The position numbers and the translations under genes were made by a program. 64,000 nucleotides of DNA, from assembly GCF_028389875.1 (NCBI RefSeq), contig NC_084672.1, forward strand, positions 2,455,501 through 2,519,500, read 5' to 3'. Below, piece after piece: positions 12,501-24,538 of the stretch. The stretch comes from Rhea pennata. Taxonomy: Eukaryota; Chordata; Aves; Rheiformes; Rheidae. Numbering within the stretch: position 1 is the first letter of the stretch; each line of letters starts with the position of its first letter. The notes beneath the pieces are model-generated. The model searched no databases. It was not told the origin of the DNA and worked only from the letters and a program-made list of their open reading frames with translations.

Positions 12501-14335
12501 CAGCACACCACGACCACCACCACCAAGGAGCCCAGGGCGTGCGGCCACCCCTTTTCTATCACGAAGTGCCTGCACCTGGGGGCAGTGGGGCAGGCTGACG
12601 GGAGCCAGCTGGGGCTGCGGGCCCAGGCGGGGTGTCCACGGCCCGTCAGCAAAGCCAGACCTCCCCCGACGCCCAGCTTTTCCTGCGAACGGCAGGAGGG
12701 GCCAAACTGCTCTGATTTAAACTCTCGCTTTTCCCTACCTGGCTTGCAGGAGGGCGCTGAAAGCTCTCAGCTGGGTTCGTAAATGAAAAAATCACGGTGC
12801 AAAAAAGGCTCCAGCGGAAGAGCCGCGTGGCAAGGTGGGCTACCGCTCGGCGACCCCGCAGCCCGGGCATCGGCCCCGCGGGCTTGCTGCCCCCGCGATG
12901 GACAGCCCGGCGGGAGCTGCACCCCCTCTGCGGCGCGGCGTTACTCGCCACCAAAATAAAGCAACGCTAGCGAACGTGGGAAGGCTGCGAGCAGGGCGAG
13001 CGGCGTGCCCGAGAGGTCCCCGGGCCGCGCGCGCCGCCCGAACGCTCGTTCCCGTCGTCCTCCTCCTCCGCCTGCGGTGGCTTTCTCGACCTTCCCGAGT
13101 GACCCCTCAAGCTTCGCCCCAGGAAAAACCCGCGGAGCGGATGCGAATGAGATGCAACCCGTCCGACAGCGCTGCTGGGATGATGATGAGGAGGAGGAGG
13201 AGGAGGAGGAGGAGGAGGAGGAGGAGGAGGAGGAGGAGGAGGAGGAGGTCCCGGGAGGACAGACCGCTCGGAGGGACCTGCGCCGGCTGGGACTGCAAAG
13301 CCTTTTCCTGGGAAATGCCAGGAAAAGAGCGGAGGAGAGCGCCAAGTGGACAGGCTTTTGGCTGGTTAAGGTAAAACGAAGCCGTGAGGAACCAAACCCA
13401 TCTTGGCAATAAAATTAGAACAAAAATGGCCTTTTAATCAACTGCACGGTGGAGGCGGTATGGCCAAACACCCCGAACCTAAGCCAGAAGGGGACGCGGG
13501 AAAAAACAACCCGTGAAGTTCCTGAAAGCTGCCTTGAACGCTCGTGACACGCTTTGACGCCGCTCCCCGGCGCTCGCGATACAAAACCCCAACTAACGGC
13601 GCCAAGTACCAGCGCCGGGGCTGCGCGGACCCAACGCACGCGGTCCCGCGGCTGGGCGCCGCCACCGCGCCAGCCCGGTCCCGCGCCGGCGTCGCTTCCC
13701 GAGCCAGAGGCTGCCCCGGCTCCGGCTGCGCTGCCGCGGGTCGGGAGGGATTTCCGTAACAATTTTCGGTCCTTCTTCTCCTTTCTGTCCGGGTTTGGAG
13801 CTGTCAAAGCTGGGGGAAGGGGGTCACATTTCGTGTTTTCCTCTGCAAGCACGAGGGCTACAGAAACAGCCCCTCTTAAATCGGGCGCGTGCGCGGTCGC
13901 TGGGCTCCGGAGGCAGGGACTTCGCGAAAATCAAACGTACAGGGATTTGCAATAAAAGCGAAACATTTGGCAACGCCGGTCACTGGCAATAAATAACGCA
14001 CTTAAAAACATTCCTGATGAAGTGCAGGCAGGAAACATCCAAGCCTCCCCGTGCAACGGCGCGGGTGCCGCCGCGCCGGCGGGAGCAAAACGCGGGCAGG
14101 GCGGGAGGGGCGTCACCGACGGGGAGCCCGGGCAGCACCCCGGGGACCCCCCGGCGCCGACCCCTCCGCCCCCCAAACCGTCCTCACTTACGGAGCTCGG
14201 AGGCAGCTGCAGACCTCCGGCGACCCGTTCGGCGTTATTCCCAAGCGTCCCAGCTCCTCCGACGGGAGAGGCCGACCCCTCCAGAAACCGCCCTTGACTG
14301 CAGAATGCCGGAGCGGATGCTGCTCAGCACTTAAA
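12500..14335. other. CpG-rich island just downstream of SMAD6
   Basis: Dense CpG and GC-box content, with a 61-base AGG repeat in the middle. Open frames across it are long but low-complexity (poly-R, poly-E or poly-S, depending on frame) and differ by strand. They are therefore best read as absence of stops. It could be the promoter of a noncoding or antisense transcript, but no TATA box or splice structure proves that. Confidence 0.5.
13188..13248. repeat. (AGG)n trinucleotide repeat
   Basis: About 20 uninterrupted GAG/AGG units follow a short GAT run (13180-13187). It is a pure polypurine tract on + and polypyrimidine on minus, and is length-polymorphic by nature. Confidence 0.95.
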
Positions 14336-14353
14336 ACCCAGGGAAAAGAGAGA

Positions 14354-14410
14354 GGGGGGGGGGAAAAAAAGAAGACACCAAAAAAAGACCAAAAAAAAAA
14401 AAAAAAAAAA
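14354..14410. repeat. G-run and A-run low-complexity tract
   Basis: G10 at 14354-14363 is followed by several A runs ending in A20 (14391-14410). On the minus strand this is the T-rich stretch immediately after the SMAD6 poly(A) site. Confidence 0.85.
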
Positions 14411-14419
14411 GACAATTAT

Positions 14420-14805
14420 ACCCCCCCCCAATAATGCGAATACTTTATTATCGATGAGTGACTGGTATTAGTTTTTTGTCTGGGTATTAATATTTCAAAA
14501 AAACCATACATCAAAATTAGGTCTTTCTCCTATTTTTGCTGTATAATTTTTTTTTTTAAAAAAATCTGTATTGAAAGAATTATATAAGCCAAAGTGCATT
14601 TTCTGTTTTTTGTCCATATACACATTGCACCATACATAAATAATTACATTGTAAAAATGACTCCATAATTACAAGTATAATATATATTTTCATATAATAT
14701 ATAAAACTTTATATTAAATCTAGGTAGATGATATTTGGGATAGTCTGTGTCTTTTTTTTTTTGTTTTTTTGTTGTTTTGTTTTTCCTTTCGTCAGAGGCT
14801 GACCG
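14420..14805 (-). other. SMAD6: SMAD6 3' UTR
   Basis: About 385 bases between the TAA stop and the poly(A) site are strongly AT-rich, in contrast to the surrounding GC-rich sequence. In gene sense they contain U-rich tracts just after the stop, long AUAU stretches and an AUUUA pentamer (14641-14637). The core around 14580-14660 closely resembles what I recall of the mammalian SMAD6 3' UTR, so it is probably deeply conserved and may carry mRNA-stability or miRNA sites. The exact 3' end is inferred from the poly(A) signal. Confidence 0.8.
14444..14449 (-). terminator. SMAD6: SMAD6 polyadenylation signal AATAAA
   Basis: A canonical AATAAA reads on the minus strand. It is followed within about 15-35 bases by a run of nine G and then a run of T (opposite the A20 at 14391-14410). 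This is a suitable G/U-rich downstream element. It is the first strong hexamer with such an element after the stop codon. Confidence 0.7.
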
Positions 14806-15347
14806 TTATCGATTGCTACTGAGCAGAATCTCCAGCCAACAAGGACACGACGTGATGAACTGTCTCGAGTAGCACGGCCCCCAGCCCTTCGCGAAGCTGA
14901 TCCGCACGCTGTTTGGGTCGTAGGGCCCGTCCGCGTAATCCAGATCGGTGGCGTGTTGCAAGAGGCAGGATTTCTCGTAATCGAACACTTTGATGGAGTA
15001 GCCAGGCATCACCTTGCGCACTATCAAAGTCCTACAGTTGGGGATGTCCAGTGTCGGGGAGTTGACGAAGATGGGGTGCTCGCTGCGGTTGTAGGCCCAC
15101 ACGCCATCTGGCTCTTTGCTAAGTAAAATCCCGTAGCCGATTTTACTTCGAGTCCTTCGCACGGTCTCGCTCCTGTTTTCCAGGTTTAGCTGTCCGAGGC
15201 AGAAGCCGTTTCCTTGAGGTAGGTCATAAAATATACTGACAGACTGTTCGTACACCGTGTAGAGGCGGCCAACGCGAGTCCGGTGTTCCCAGTAGGCCAC
15301 GTTACACCAATGGCTCCTTTTAACGGCATCGGGTGACGTGCTGGCAT
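14806..15347 (-). CDS. SMAD6: SMAD6 exon 4: MH2 domain and C-terminus (residues 295-474)
   Basis: The last coding exon begins after CCCTGCAG and encodes [15 protein letters not shown] followed by the whole MH2 domain, about residues 308-474. Clear family segments are [91 protein letters not shown], and the basic/L3-loop end [20 protein letters not shown], closing with [14 protein letters not shown] before TAA. It lacks the C-terminal SSxS phosphorylation site of receptor-activated SMADs, as all inhibitory SMADs do. The protein can therefore occupy receptors or SMAD1 without being activated. The reading frame is intact. The protein is slightly shorter than human SMAD6 (496 residues) because of the N-terminal linker. 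Confidence 0.98.
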
Positions 15348-17943
15348 CTGCAGGGAAAAGCAGAGACCCGGTCAGGGCTTGCTGTCACAGCCTGGAGAAA
15401 AAGACATCTACTTAACGTAAAAAAACCAACTATTTCCACCCATCAGCTCTACTCACACATGAATAAAACTTCCACTCAAACAATTATGTCAAATGCCAAC
15501 GAGAAGACAAGTCAACGCTGATGACCTGTCTGGCCACCCCACTGCTGGGCTCCCAGGGATCTCAAGTCCTCCTTCGCGCTCACCTGGGCCAAGCACCCCA
15601 AGGCCAGCCACTGGGACAAGCTGGTCTCATGGCAAAGGTGCACCAGCCTCCAGCACCAAGGGCACACGGGGCCGTTGTGCTACGGTGCCGCTTCCCCAAC
15701 AGGTTTTGGGTTGCGCCCTTCATCCGTGGGGCAGCATCTAAGTTGTTGCTTCCATGCGAGACACTTGGTTTTAAAGGAGGGGAAGAACACTGTCCTAACG
15801 TGCTGCTCAAGCTGACGGAGATATGCAGACCCTGCTCTGATAACCCACAAGATCAGCCACCAGTTCATCTCTTCCACAAACATCTGAGAACAGAAGTGAC
15901 TTCAGCTGCACCCTGACTGTCAAAGGCAACCTCCTGCCGAGCTGAAATGCAGGGGACGTCCGGGAACTGCTCACGTAACAGATCCGACAGTATCTCTGCT
16001 ATGTAACACTCTTTGATGGGGACTCAGATATTCCCCCGAGGAACACGAAATCTGAGAAGACGTTTCATGCCACAGGGGTAGTACTTTCTACAGACTGTGC
16101 ATGTTCTTGTATGAAACCACAGACTCCTCTTCAGCACGAGGAGGGGTCTTTTCTTTCCAAGAAACAACATTCAAGGGAGATGGGAGAGATGCAGAAAGCC
16201 AGAAGCCTTTTGAAAGCTCCTTGGAGCATTTCCGATGCCTCGAGATGGAGCATGGGACTGCTCAGGGGTGGCTCGGGCGCGTGGCTGAGCCCGGTCCCCC
16301 CGCACCAGTGAAGGTGCAAGCCAGGGGCCTGCCAACCTCCCCACCTCCATGCCGTCGAGTCTCACTAACTCTCCCACGGGGTGATGCTGTTAAATCTGGT
16401 GAGGCTCCAGGTTTTCTGCTGCCTCGAGCCAGCCCCTTCCCACGGATGCCCGGGAATGCTCACAGGGGGAAGCCGGGAGAGACCCCAGTCCAAAGGCTGC
16501 TCCTCAGACTCTGGCCCGTTCCTACATGGAGCAATGAAAAAGCAGAGCAATATTCAAAGCGCCCTTTGGGTCAGAAATACCTCGTTCTGCTTCTTGGCTG
16601 GAGCGTGCACCCTCCCATCCAAGAGAGACGCTCATGGTGCCCAGGCGGAGCAAGAGCCCGCCCGGCCTCGTGAGCAAGCCGCGGCGCACCGGCTGCACTG
16701 GGGGCTCTACCCGTCCATCAGTTCCCAAGGAGGGAAAGCAATAACCACTACTTTTGCGTGCAGCGGCCACGGCTCTGCCAACCAGCTTTGTTCTTCTGCT
16801 TCAGGCTCCTCAATCCCACAGCCAAAGCAGGAGACAACTCTGAGTTTAGCACCTGAGCCCCCGGCGCATCCTCCGAGGGTGGCTTTCCTGCCAGTGCAGC
16901 CAGGAACGGCCCCAGCCGTGCAATGACCTCAGCAACCGCCACAGTGAAAACAACTCCATGCCAAAAACCCTGCACGCCGGTACAAGGCTAGCAAACCTGA
17001 CCACGAGAGGGGCGGCCGCATTACGGAGCGATGGTGGCCAGCATCCTCGTCTTCCCAAGATTCACAACGTAGTCTAAATCGCTTCAATTCGCTTTGAAAT
17101 CTCACCCCGTTTCCCCTAAAGCGGCAAACTGTAGGAGTTGGACTATGCAAAAAAATGCTGGTTGGTAGGAAACGCTTTGCTCTCGCACTGATTACAGCAC
17201 ATCACCAAAAAGAAGAAATCTGTCTTCTACAACTGCAAGTCCTGCACACGCATGTATGCAAAACAAGCGAGTTTTAAATCTGTTCTCAACTAGTTCACAG
17301 CCCAAGTAAATATTACAGCTGCTCTCGAGCCAGCCGACGCAATCCTTCGTCTTCCCTCCTCTCGCAGCCCCCAAACTACTGATTCCACCTTGGATCCGTC
17401 TCTCCGTGAGGAGAGTCTGCGCCAAACTGAACACAGTTCCAGCCTTCGGGTGGAAGCTGAAGTTCCTGTTCAATTAAGGAAATTATTCTAAGGAAGTACC
17501 ATCCAGCACAAGCACGTGAGAGCACTTTGGCCTGGCGCTTCACCCCAACCGGCACCAGCAGAAGCACCGTCCCACCCCAAAAGCTTTGGGCGCTGAAGCC
17601 CAGGTGAAGCCCAGCTCATCCAAATCTGACTCGCATTCTCCTGGAGGGATGGGACCGGCTCAGAGTCACTTCAACAGAGCTTTTCCTTTATGTCCTTTGC
17701 CATTTCAAAGGCATCTACTGCCCCCGGGTCACGAGGAGTCAGAGGAGCAACTCGACTTGCCCTGGAAGGGTAATGACTTCATCTGCTATTCCAGGATGAA
17801 TGTGTTGTATCTAAGCTCATCATTCAACACTGCCCACCAGATCTGACTCTTCCCAAATATGTCATGACACCTTGCAAAGTACTAGTCAGGGGAACGTGAT
17901 GTTTCAGGGGAGAAGAAGATTCAAAATTAATTTAGGGTAAGGG

Positions 17944-17976
17944 AAAAAAAAAAAAAAAAAAGAGAGAGAGAGAGAG
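17944..17976. repeat. A18 followed by (GA)n
   Basis: A homopolymer of 18 A passes directly into about seven GA units. Confidence 0.9.
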
Positions 17977-18531
17977 CTGACCAGTCCCAGTAAAACATAG
18001 TAAGATCTCCACAAGACATACCAAGTTCTCCACCGAGAACAGAAACTCTAGGGAAACTAGTGACACAAAGTTTCAAAACCTCTTTATGCTGCAGCATAGG
18101 CAGAGAGTACGTTAATCCAGTTGACGGTATCACTACAAATCCGACCCAACCAAGCCGTCCCACCTCCATCCAGTGGAACACCACCGAAGCAAGGCTGTCC
18201 TCAGACTGGTCAGTGCAAATCCCCGAAAACAAGAGCTTGGCATGGGTGAAAATCTTCTGGCCTTCTCTGACAACTTACCCCGCTCTGCTACCGCCCACAC
18301 CGTGAGAGCGTTTCGCTCTTTAAAAAGCACTCTGGCAAATACTTCTAGATTTTAGGAGATGAAACGCGATGACAGAAGCACAGCCAGAACCAAACACGGG
18401 CACCGAGCCACCGAGCGTCACCACGTCCGCCGCAGCGCTCAGCACCGCCGAACCGCTGCCGATCTTTGCCCTGGAGTCTCGTGACATTGAGGGGCCTTTC
18501 CAACGCCCTTCTCAAAATCCAAGTGCGGGCC

Positions 18532-18553
18532 AATTAATTCAGCTGAATTAATT
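18532..18553. promoter_or_regulatory. 22-base perfect palindrome: E-box flanked by homeodomain sites
   Basis: The left arm AATTAATTCAG is followed immediately by its exact reverse complement CTGAATTAATT. The centre is the E-box CAGCTG. Each flank is an AATTAATT homeodomain-type core. It lies in intron 3, about 3.2 kb into the intron's 3' end, at the AT-rich edge of a CpG block. Confidence 0.5.
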
Positions 18554-20956
18554 AGGGGAATAGTTAGCAATAAACATTTTGAACAGCTTTTTCGCCCCGG
18601 TTACTAGCACATGAACCTTCCTAGCAGAGCAAAACCCAGGCAGGAGGAAAAGGGCACCCGGTCTACCGGGATGCCCGAGGGCAGGCTGCAACCACCCCGC
18701 TGCGGGGGCTGCAAGGGATGGTGGCGAAGGGGCAAGGGGGTGATTTCGGCGGAGCCGGACGTGGAGCGCCCGCGAGCTCCCGGCTGGGGCACAGGCCCGA
18801 GGGACGGCTTTAAAAGCCACGCGCGAGCCGCAGAAAGGAAACTCCCCCGCGGTCCGAAAAAGCAAACAAAACGCGCTGAAAGGAGACGGCCCGAAGGCTC
18901 GGCGCGGGGAAGAGCACGCCTCCGGGAAGCTGGCCGAAGGCTCCCGGTGCCCTCGCCCGTGCCGAGGTGCGCTCCCTCTCGTCCTTTCATCTCCCGGCGT
19001 ATCCAAACAAATCCGGAGAAGATGAACTCGTCCTGCAGACCCAACACAAAGCGCGCGCTCCAGCGAGCCCCGATGCAAGGGGGCCTGCGCTGCGTCTTAT
19101 CCCCTGCCAAGGATTAGTCTCGCCTCCAGCCATTAGCCGCTACCACTCGCCAGACGGCAGGGGCGGCCGGCAAAAAAAAAGCCTCTCCCTGCATCTTGAA
19201 TAAATATTCCACTTTCCCTCCTCTTTTTCCACATTGCCCTTTATGCACGGGCAAGAAAACACTTTTTTTTTAAAAAAAATTCTTCTTCTTTATTCTTTCC
19301 TCCCCTCTCCCAGAATGGAGACGCGCTTGCTGGATTCTTCTTGGAAAAAAAGGACAGTATTTTAGTCCCGCAGCGCCTGCCTCCGTGGTAGACGCCGCAT
19401 TTTCAGAGCTCCGCGCCGGCTGGCGTCAGGGCTCTCCCCTCCATCAAAGCCACCGCTACCGCGCAGCTCGGGGGGCTCGCTCCGGCGCGTCGCCGCTTCC
19501 TCCGCGAAGGGAATTCCAGCAAGTCGAGAGAAAAAACGCAAGCTAGGAAGCGCGACGGGGAATCAGAAGCGGGACGTCCCGGGACAACGCTCCCGCGCTG
19601 CTCCGGCACGTGCAATCCGGGCAGCACCAGAAACGCGAGGAGCAGCACTGCAGCTGCTCGCGGCGCTGCTGCTTCCGCTCCGTGCGGCGCGAGAGCCTTT
19701 AGGTAATTTGCAATTTGACAGCGCTGGCTGCCAGTAAAGTTCAAAGCGGTTCATTAAGAAAGAGGGGAGATGCTTTTCCCAAAACAAACCCCAGCACCAG
19801 CCCTGCCCGCTGCTTGATGTTACATTCAAAAGCAGGCTGGGAAACACGGGCAGATCACAAAACCAGCAGATTTAAGCATCTCTGACTCGTGCTTCGGCTC
19901 TTCCGCGCGGCTCCCGACCCTGCGGTCGCACGAGCAGAACGATCTTCCCACGGGTGAAGCCCCGTTCTCCTCCCAGACGGGGTCCTTCCCCCCATCGCGG
20001 GGGCTTCACGGACAGAGGCAGAGCAAAGCGGCGATCGCCGTCGCCGTGCCGCGGAGGGAGGCCAGCGTTGACCCAGGCTACGCCAGAAATCCCCCCCCGG
20101 CACTCGTGCGGCCACGGCGACTCGCAGGGAAGCTCGCTAGCCGTCTTCTCCAGCGGCAGGTTTTCATCGCCTCGCTTTGAGGAATGCTTTTGCACCGTCT
20201 CATCCCGAAATGCTCGCGCGTCACAGCGCTTTGTATTTTAAGCTGACACCCCCCCAGGAGGAATAAGTGAGGTTCACCTCCCTCTTACGGAGCAGCCCCT
20301 AAAAATGCTGGTGCATGCCAAAACGCATGTATCACAGGTCACCCAAAGGGGAAAACCATGCACAAAAAAAATAATAAAATAAAAAAATTACTGAGCTAAC
20401 ACGGATTTGAATGCATACTGGGGCACTTGGATAAGTCCCAAGTGGCTGCTAAGAAGATTAAGGTGGCATTTTCAAGCGTGTCCCCGTGACTTCGCCCATG
20501 CCCCATTTTCACGTCCGGCCTCTTCTGCAGCACCTCGGCCGTGCTGCGGAGCAACGCGATGTTGCTCTGAGCGTACAGTTCAGCCGCCTCCTTCACACTG
20601 CAGCGAGCAGAGCCAGGGCCTTGCCTTTTAGTTTTATTCCACTATTAGACAGATGCTCACTCTTTTTTCCTTCTTTTTTTGCCCTGCAGCAGTACGGAAG
20701 CGTGCTTGTACTGCCGAGCACACAGGGAGCCAGCGTGGTTATACACATAAATAGGTCACTACGAACAAGCTGCTAAGCAAGGTCCAGATAAAAAGCACAG
20801 CCCAAAGCACAGGCACATTTCCCCCCAAATCCTTTAACTGTTCACCAGGGAGCCATCGGCTGAAATAATCCCTGATTAATACCCTTAGAAACAAGTTCCA
20901 GGGTAATGAAGAGGTTAAAACCTTCCACAGCAGAAATGGAATTTTTATGGCCTTGC

Positions 20957-20975
20957 AAAAAAAAAAAAAAAAAAA
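20957..20975. repeat. Poly(A) tract, 19 bases
   Basis: A simple homopolymer in intron 3, followed by TTAATTAATT. Confidence 0.9.
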
Positions 20976-21665
20976 TTAATTATCAATCTGCCCCAGCAAA
21001 GCTCACAATCATTTTCGTTAAGCCAATATACTTAAAATACCTCGGCCTTACAAGTTTCAGCTGGAATACATCACTTAAGCCCCCCCCCGCCCCACTGAAA
21101 AACCGTACGGCATTAAGTCGCCGCGCCGGAAGGCCGGCCGGCTCGCCGGCGGCGCCTGCACCCCGAGGGTCTCCAGCGGGCTCCTTCCCCGAGCCGCGCA
21201 GACACCCGTTCGGGGCGGACGGCAGCGCTTCCCAGCCCGAGCCGCCAGCTAGCAAAGAAGTAACTTCTCAGCGGCGCTGGGAGTCCCAGCGACCAGTGCC
21301 CCCGCTCCCTTACCCCTTCTCCAAGGCCTCGAGATGCTGCTTCCTTATTCTGGGAAAATAACCCCCAAATCCCAGGCCGGGCTGGGAAGGCGGACCGTCT
21401 CCGTGCAGCAGAGCCCTTCCGCAACTTCTCGAGGAGAAGCCGTGCACACAGCCAGAAAGCTCCTCACCCTCAGGCCAGCGCTCTGGCGCTGCCCAGCCTC
21501 CTCCACGAGCCAACTTAATGCGCCAACCCAGCAGATGATTAACTCAGAAGAACACTTGTGCTGGGTTAATTAATTAAATTAGCTCCGAAAAGGGTCTGAT
21601 GGGCAGCGGAGCTGATGCGAGGGTGGCGGGGAGGATGACGGTGGAGTAGGCGCGTGGAGAGGACC

Positions 21666-21679
21666 GGGGGGGGGGGGGG
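21666..21679. repeat. Poly(G) tract, 14 bases
   Basis: An uninterrupted G run in intron 3, on the + strand, followed shortly by another G5. It is C-rich in the transcript. Confidence 0.9.
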
Positions 21680-24512
21680 AAAGGGGGACATTTCCATGGC
21701 AGCTCGGGAAACAAAAGGAACACAGGGCAGCGGCCAACGCCAAGAATTCGGCCGAGAACGATTTTCTCGGCAGAAAAGAAACTGCTCCACAAAATCATCA
21801 GCTCATGCTATTTTTTTTTTTTTTAACGTATCCTTCAAATAAAACCACATGCCGTGGTTAGCTCTGTCGTGAAATTTGTAAGACGTCATCACCTAGGTTA
21901 CTTGGAAGCTGAAGTCAAGAAGGTTCTTCCTGATGCATCTTCTCCAGCCATTAGCTACTCAGCCCACGACGCTGTTTTAAGGTGGTTTACCATGTTTTTT
22001 CCAGCTCCCCCGCACAGTTTACAAAAGTCTTTTCAGCTAAAAAGGTAAACAATGCAAAAAAAAAAAAAAGAAAAAAAGTAAGAAAACTGAAAAAAACGCC
22101 ACTCGGGTGTTTTTCGCGGGCGTTCTTACGCATAGCTTCCACGGCCAACGTTTTCGGAGAGTTAGGTGACTTGTTGAGTTCACAATGATCTCCCAAATTA
22201 CCGAATTCCTAACCGCGCATTTGCACATCGCGAGTGGAGGTGACTCATGCTAATTACCCTCCCTGACCAAGAAGGAATTGTTTTCATTTCTAAAAACCAC
22301 AGTTTCTTAAAAAAAAAAAAAAAAAAGACGACGACTATACACCCTAAACATAGCTGCGTACTAAAAGAGCAATGTCAAATTCACTCTCTCGCCTTAAGGG
22401 GAATTGCTTTCAAAAAATAAAGCAAGGCCTATTTGGGGGATGTCTGGTATTATACATTAAAAAGGCAGCCTGTCAACCACCTGAACCTGAGAGAGGCTCA
22501 TTTCTCTCCTCCCTGCTCGAGGAGGACGGGTCACACGCACGCAGCGTAAACGCGCCCGTAAAGAAACGCCCTGCGCAAAAGCTGAGTGAGAAACTCCGCG
22601 GCAGGTATTTTGCAGAAAGGCATTAAGCAAGCGGCGGGCAGCGCTCCGCCGCGCGCCCCGCTTCCCGCCGGCGATTCCTGCCGCTCGTTACTGCGGCGCT
22701 GCTGCTGTTCCCGACGCAGAGAGGCTGCGAATGACACCGACGGCGAGATCACCGGGAACCCCCAGGATTTGCGTGGCGCAAACAAATAACACTATCAACA
22801 TCGCACGTTTTGTCAAGTTACTGCACCAGAACCCTTAAATTGTTAAAAATAGGAAAGAAACTGCACAGTTCACATATTTTATAAAGCTGGGTTAAATCAA
22901 CATCTGCAAAAAATATCCCTGTTAAACGGAATAGCAGGATTTCATTAAGTAAATTGCAAGTTGGCAAAAATTCTGAAAGAAAGGGAAAAAGCCACAGCCA
23001 GCCCTGTAATTTAAACCTTATTTTAACTGTGACAGCATGACTGCGAGAGGCTGCATTTCCAAGCGAAAAAAATAAAATAAAGTCTAAAAAAATTCCCCGT
23101 TCTGCCCCCCTCCCCACCTCGGAGGACCGCAACGTCTGCAGTAACGTCGACGTTCCCTAGAGCTTCCCCAGGACGGTAAGGAGCGAGGAAGAGCCCGGTC
23201 CGGCCCCGACGGGACGCGGCGGGCAGCCGAAACCCCCGCGGCGAGCCGGGCGACCCTCGCAAGCGTTGGCGGGGCTCCGCTCCGGTCCCGAGCGCCGCGG
23301 CGTGGAAGGGTTTCCCTTCCAGAAGCGCCGCGAGTCCCAGCAAATCGCCCAAGCCCTGCGATCAGTAAAACTGGTGATCCGACACATACTTAATCTGTTT
23401 ACACCGAAAACAACTGCTCCTTAGAGTAAAAACGCCGGGAACAAGTCGGGAGCGATATGCAAACTCCGAGCTCAGGAGGAGAACTGCAGCAAAAGCGCAA
23501 TCATCTGTTTACAGCGTTTTGGCTTCGCTCTTCTTCCTGGCACTGGCGACTCCGGAGTTATTTTGAAGAGCTGTTTGCTGTACACGGAGCCGAGAAAACA
23601 GCAATCCGATTTCCTCCATGATCTAAACATCCGCCCGCCGTGCTAGCACGGGAAAAGCCGCGCGCCTCCGGGAGCGCAGCGAAACGCGCCGGTGGCCGCG
23701 AGCGGGGAGACGGCGCCCGCAGCCCCGGCGGGCGCCCGCAGCCCCCCGCGCTCCCGCCCCGGCTCCGGCTCGAGGGAGCTCGGACCGACTGCCACCGCAG
23801 CGTGCACCGATCCCGCGCCGCGCTGCTCCCTTCGTCTGGCGGGGCAGAACGGGAACGCGGTTTAGTCGAGGACGGCAGCAGCTTAATGAAATCCGTGCAG
23901 TGAAACCCACGGGAACGGTTCAGAAAGTGCAAATGTGAGCGAGCGGGGGAAAAACAGGCTGAAAAAAACCACGTGTTTTTCCTAACAACGTAACTCCCGA
24001 GCCCGCTAGGGCTCATCCGCGGCCGCGCTTGCTCGGCGCGGCAATTCCCTGGCGGCTCCTGCCCGCCGCCAGCTCGACCCACGGCAACACCGGCGCGGAG
24101 CCACCGCGCCGCCTCCGGCAGCACCGCCGGCGACCCGAGCCGCCAGGAAGCTCCAGCACCGGCGCAACGACCGCAGGGGGAAGGTTTTAACCCCTAAACC
24201 TTGCGATACGGGGAGTTTTGGAGCTGCGAAGGCTCCGAGTCGTAAATCTGCACGGAGACGCCGTCCCGCGCACGCGCTGCCCCCGAGCATCTCCTGCACC
24301 GCTCCGGACGGACGCCCCCGACCGCGGCGGGGCCCGTCACGCCTCCCCGGTGGGGACAGACACCCGTAACGGGTGCCCGGGCTCGCACACGCCTGCCCCC
24401 GTCCCGCCCGCGGCCCACGGACCCAGGGGCTCCCGCCGCCCTCGCCCCCCGCCTCCGCTCCCCCCGCCCGCGGGTGACCTGCGGGCCGACTTGCAGTCCT
24501 GATTTTAAATTT

Positions 24513-24538
24513 CCTGGCTTTTGAGGAGACAAGCCAGG
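24513..24538. other. Inverted repeat with 8-base arms in an AT-rich element
   Basis: CCTGGCTT and AAGCCAGG are separated by 10 bases. The surrounding AT-rich stretch, about 24.49-24.60 kb, sits sharply between two CpG-rich blocks, as conserved noncoding elements often do. Confidence 0.4.

Noticed and set aside
11632-12720. Open frame of 362 codons on the + strand downstream of SMAD6
   Set aside because: Low-complexity composition rich in S, P, Q, H and R, with long frames open on the other strand at the same place and no domain. It is a GC-rich absence of stops.
12835-13412. Frames with long poly-Arg, poly-Glu or poly-Ser/Leu runs
   Set aside because: They are the three readings of the (AGG)n repeat and its complement. 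All frames being open shows a repeat, not a gene.
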